Shown: positions 59,908 to 64,000 of the stretch, piece by piece
How the letters are laid out: each line of letters opens with the position of its first letter
Position numbering within the stretch: position 1 is the stretch's first letter
NCBI GenBank assembly: GCA_029747015.1
Contig: JAKOGI010000079.1
Span: 1,245,001 to 1,309,000, forward strand
From: Carnegiea gigantea
Lineage: Eukaryota > Streptophyta > Magnoliopsida > Caryophyllales > Cactaceae
Length of the DNA stretch: 64,000 nucleotides
Reading direction: 5' to 3'
Made by a program: the position numbers and the translations under genes
The notes under the pieces: model-generated
What the model saw: only the letters and a program-made list of their open reading frames with translations
Database searches by the model: none
Told to the model about the DNA's origin: nothing

Positions 59908-60297
59908 GTCTTCATCTATATGCTCTTGTTATGATTCTTTAATTTCACGTTCCTAATTTTAGTGGATCGTATAACTGTTGTAATTAGTTTGTGTGCTTAT
60001 CTATTTATATATACCTAAAATATTGTGAAGGTATCACTTTTCATGATGAGAAAAAAGACGAAAATCAATGTATAGGAAAAGAAGATAATTTTATATAGCA
60101 TTCATGTTAAAAAAGTTAAAAGAACTTTAATTTGAACTAAAAATAAATTAAAATACGAATTCCAATTCCCATCTCCACTCCATGTACACTGTCACTATGG
60201 CATGCAAAAGCTGGGCAATATAGGTCTAGAGTTTAGACTTTCTAGTTTTTTGGGGAACAAACACTTCATTTCCCCAAGAAATGGTCACCTTTACAAC

Positions 60298-61049
60298 TAG
60301 GGATGACAGTATAGTCTGAATTTGATGCAAATTCGATCCGATTTGAGGTAAAATTATCCGATTTGAATCCGATAAAAAAAAAATCCGATTCGGAGTCCAA
60401 TAAAAATAATCCGAATCTGACTCCGATCCGAGCGTATTTGGAGGATAGTCCACCCGATCCGATTAACATCTGATCCGATATCTTTTTTTAATAATTTCAA
60501 CTATTTTTGAAGATAGAAAAATCATAATATGATAACATTCAAAAAAATCCTCATAAAGTTTGCATTCTATGTGCAGTACACTCTTCTTTTTTAGCTAGTT
60601 TCCTCTTCTCTCCTGATCTTTTTTCCGCTCTCTCATCTTTGTCAATCAAAGTTGTACTTTCGCTTTTTCCTTCCAACTGTTGTACTATCGTCTATCCCTT
60701 TCACTCTAAAGTGAATTTGCATTCTTTTTTTTCAACACATTTTTACTTTAACATATTGAAATGTTTAATATAAAAAGTTATTTGACATTAAAGATATATT
60801 TAATATTGCACTTACAAGTAGCACAAATAAGATTGGAAATTAAAAAATGTGCAAATATTGAATAAAAACATATAATCGGATTATATCCGATTATATACGA
60901 ATTAAATCTGATCCGAAACCAATCCGAATTCAATTAACATCCGATCCGACGGAGTCGAATTTGGATGGTATTTTCAAATCCGATTATTAATTGGATCGGA
61001 TTTGGATGTTTATACATCTGATCCGAATCCGACCCATTGCCATCCCTAT
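60298..61049. mobile_element. hAT-like non-autonomous element
   Basis: The element is 752 bp. The left end reads TAGGGATGACAGTATAG and the reverse complement of the right end reads TAGGGATGGCAATGGGTCGG. It is flanked by TTTACAAC (60290-60297) and TTTACAAT (61050-61057), an 8-bp duplication with one mismatch. Both ends are filled with ATCCGATTCGGA / GATCCGAATCCG words that can pair across the element. The centre is AT-rich. There is no ORF. Confidence 0.75.
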
Positions 61050-61057
61050 TTACAATC

Positions 61058-63409
61058 AAAAGCACATTTCCATCAACAATGAAAACACCCTTTTATAATT
61101 AGGCATAAGGGACTTCCTCTCTATGTCCATTGTCCAACAGACACAGCAAATGTATGTAACCTACTAGTAATCAGTAATTACTGGTCAACATGTAATGCTG
61201 AATATGTACCCTACAGAAACATCCCTCTTGATATGCAGTCTAATAGCATTCTATCAAGTCCCCCCACGTCCAAAAGCAGAACTTTTCATCCTGTCGCAGA
61301 CAATGAGGCAGCATAAGCATAACCACAATAATATTCAATGCCAAACAAGCCAAAAGAAAGGAGGATGCAGTGGAGGGAAGGAGGCAGGCCACTAGGAACC
61401 AACTGTCTGGGCCATCCTAATCCTTTTTTGGCGTTTCCAAGCTTAGTTAGCGAGCTGATGCAGCAGCAACATAACGATCTCTGTTATGCAATAACAAACA
61501 ATGGGACTCATTTTCCATGTGAAGATTGCATCTCAAATTGCCCATTACCCGTATGGCCACATTGTACGTGAGCCACCCTACCTCTCCAGAGAACCCAAAT
61601 GGAGCTCCCACCCCCAAGGGAAACAAAAGAGAGAAAATAAAGCTGGCTTACATTGACTAATGGTCATATCAATGTTTGAAATTAGCTCTCCAAGTTTTAA
61701 ATATGGAAGGGCGTAAAAGTGCAATTAACCAGGCGCAATGACAATTCTATAATTTTACATGAACTAGCAGGAGCAATCAGATTGAAAAATATACACTGAT
61801 AGTCAAGTGCAAATGCTTCGCTATTCAAAAGGACAGACACAAACACAATCTGAGATCAAATGAGTGAAGTCAAACAGAAATGACTGAGAAGGACAAATTG
61901 TGGCAAAGCATTCAACACTACTCGAGACAGTTTGAGCATAACGTCACTTACATTTCATACAATCCACGCCATTTAGCTCCAAACTTAATGCATCTCGGCA
62001 ATGACTGGAAATTCCGCCATGAATACTTTATATATACATCCATTCACGGTATGTTGTCATTGCAGCAGAGCAGCCAGTTATGAGCTATGCGAAAAAGCCA
62101 AAGAACTGGACATGTGCTCGGTATGCAGTTTGTTCTAAAGTCTAAATTACAAAAGAAAACCCACATTTGACCTGCAATCTGTTGAATATACCAAATAAAC
62201 ACAAAATGTTAGCACAATCTTTGTGTATGGACTTAAAATGATTTTATACGGCACATATGATGGATGAGACCATTAAAACAGTATAAAGGAAAGAGAAATC
62301 TGACTCCAAGGCAATAAGTTCCACAAGGTCATATTGTTGCTGATGCAGCACTAACCATGTTTGTAGGAAGTCTCCTCTGCCATGCAATTCTTTTAATGCA
62401 CTTGAGCAATATTTACAATGTGGCAATAATCACCATCCGCTGATTAGTAATATGTAAACCCCCCCCCCCCCAAAAAACCACACACACACACACAGAGGGG
62501 GGGGGCAGTTAGACCCACACCCACATACCTACAGACATCCCACCCCTAAAAAAACCCAAAACATCAACCGGTTTTAAAACTAGATGCCTAGGTAGGACTC
62601 TTGGGGTATGGATATGGATATCGACGTAAACCTCATCTCCTGTTTGACCCTTGCGCACGTCCATGTCCATTCCCAGTTGACTAAGCACATGTCTGGGGAG
62701 CATTGGCATTCTGCTGACAACATTTTAAAAAAACACACACACACACACACAGTGACATTCTAAAGGGAAGTGAGATAAGTTACTCACTTGTGGGCTCATA
62801 AATTGGCTTCGATCAATAAACATGGGCATATAATTCCCTAAAATGGTACCAGAAGCATAAAATGAAAAACGACACACCCAGTTTCGATGGGTAAATAATC
62901 AACAACATTGTGGATACCCAACATACTGAAATCAACTACAACACCACTCTTTCCTGTTTTTGAAATTAAAATTTTCCTAATATAACTTCATATGACATTT
63001 CAGTATTACACACAACAAACCTCACGCCCAATTCAGTCATTGACCATTGTCTATGTCCCGTTCCGAGTTCATATTAGTACTAGTCAAAAAAGCATTAGAA
63101 ATATACTAATTATATTAAATTCTTGGCGACAATTTTCTTTGAGTTCATGAATTCACTTCAATGAATAGACGAGGGGTTACTCCCCCCCCCCCCCCCCAAA
63201 AAAAAAAAAAAAAAAGAATACACGAGGGTTCGCAATCCCGTATCATATCACACAAACACAAGCATAAAATGAAAACAGCGTCACGGCCATTGTTCACAGG
63301 TAAATAATCAACAATATCTTGGATACCCAACTTACTAAACTCAACCCCAATACAAAGAACAGCCAACGAAAACAAAGCAGTAAAAATTAAAGGTGAAGAA
63401 TACAGAAAC
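61058..63409. other. Possible introns of a reverse-strand gene
   Basis: No exon could be supported inside this stretch. It includes a C14A6 tract (62458-62477), two CA microsatellites (about 62479-62494 and 62730-62751), a C17A19 tract (63181-63216), and a diverged direct duplication: 62855-62945 and 63260-63355 share AGCATAAAATGAAAA, GGTAAATAATCAACAA and GGATACCCAAC in the same order. Confidence 0.4.
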
Positions 63410-63484
63410 CGTTTTGAGCCTGTTAACGATGATTTCCGTTTTGGGGTCTCTGTTGGCTGAGCGGCTCAGGGCTTCGTCAGACAT
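63410..63484 (-). CDS. Candidate first exon of an unrecognised gene
   Basis: On the reverse strand the ATG at 63482-63484 opens a frame beginning MSDEALSRSANRDPKTEIIV and then NRLKT, 25 codons up to a GTTTCT donor-like site. The composition is clearly less AT-rich and the codon choice looks coding. The frame continues into AT-rich hydrophobic codons beyond that site, as expected for an intron. I do not recognise the protein. Downstream exons would lie between 58.2 and 63.4 kb. Confidence 0.4.
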
Positions 63485-63622
63485 AATCTACAACCTCCAA
63501 AAATGAAAAACCCCAATTCAGAAACGATGGAATTCGCAGACCCGGAAACCCTAACAACAATATCAGCAAAACCCACAACGGAAAGATTGAATTTGAATCT
63601 CTAGTCTCTGACGGGTTTTAGC

Positions 63623-64000
63623 TAGAGCTGGTTAATAGATCGTGTCGCATGGGGATCGTGTTCGTGTCGAGCTTAAACGAGTTGAAAATTTCTCGATCTG
63701 AACCTATCCTGTTTATTAAAAGGGTTGAAAAACCTTAATCTGTACCCATTTAATTTTTAAACGGGTTGATCCGCTTAACCCGTTTAAGATAAACAAGTCA
63801 AGTTCAGTCGCCTAATTAACCATTTACACATTTAATATCTTCAACTAATACGTAATTATAGTGTTAGAAATTAAGTTTACATATCACATTAAATAATTAC
63901 TCTTTAAAATTTCCTTAATTCATCATAATTCACAATTTTTAAAAATTTGTATATTCTTAATTATCTAATAAAAAGTAAATGGATAGATGACAAATGGAAA
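63623..64000. mobile_element. Inverted copy of the hAT-like element at 16561-17151, cut by the window end
   Basis: Read in reverse, this stretch matches about 16,805-17,151 closely, with TTAGATAATTAAGAATATA, GAATTATGATGAAT, TCTTAAACGGGTTAAGC and CAACCCGTTTAAAAATTAAA in the same order. The outer end reads TAGAGCTGG. Its other end and target duplication lie beyond the window. It begins about 140 bp upstream of the candidate start codon at 63484. Confidence 0.8.

Noticed and set aside
61338..61571. A 77-codon forward frame with several Cys and His
   Set aside because: No zinc-finger spacing, no splice context and no resemblance to a known family.

Overview
The window is nuclear DNA of a flowering plant, probably a woody eudicot. 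It has large AT-rich introns with GT/AG borders, plant copia, TRIM, RTE-LINE, SINE and hAT-like elements, and TGGGCC/T-type promoter boxes. No prokaryotic operon, CRISPR array, rRNA gene or functional tRNA gene was seen. I could not narrow the species from sequence alone.

Layout. 1-11,150: gene-poor, with retroelement remnants, MITEs, a 5' truncated RTE-type LINE, tRNA-derived SINEs and a local duplication. 11,347-12,795 (+): a two-exon DUF1685 gene encoding 192 aa. 13,200-17,900: intergenic, with an RTE-LINE tail flanked by a 17-bp target duplication and two small hAT-like elements with 8-bp target duplications. 18,181-38,314 (+): cytosolic isoleucyl-tRNA synthetase, resolved here into 27 exons (3,552 nt, 1,183 aa) across 20 kb of introns that carry further transposons. 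39,484-44,735 (-): biotin synthase BIO2 in six exons (375 aa), convergent with the synthetase. 45,200-46,920: very AT-rich, diverged head-to-tail units. 47,766-53,260: a nested insertion, in which a degenerate Ty1/copia element of about 5 kb sits inside a miniature LTR element (TRIM) with 72-74 bp terminal repeats. 53,260-57,300: a long (TA)n tract, another LINE tail, a copia fragment, an unrecognised coding-like block and a hAT-like element. 58,200-63,484 (-): an unresolved candidate gene, with a possible first exon, one internal exon and a terminal ORF followed by a polyadenylation signal. 63,623-64,000: the start of an inverted copy of the element found upstream of the synthetase.

The three well-supported genes are independent housekeeping or plant-specific genes and do not form a pathway. 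The synthetase charges tRNA-Ile in the cytosol. BIO2 makes biotin in mitochondria. The DUF1685 protein has no established function. Most other structure is transposon-derived. The most informative items are the nested TRIM/copia insertion, the RTE-LINE tails and hAT-like elements with readable target duplications, the recurrent C(n)A(n)/T(n)G(n) tracts, and the unresolved gene on the right.
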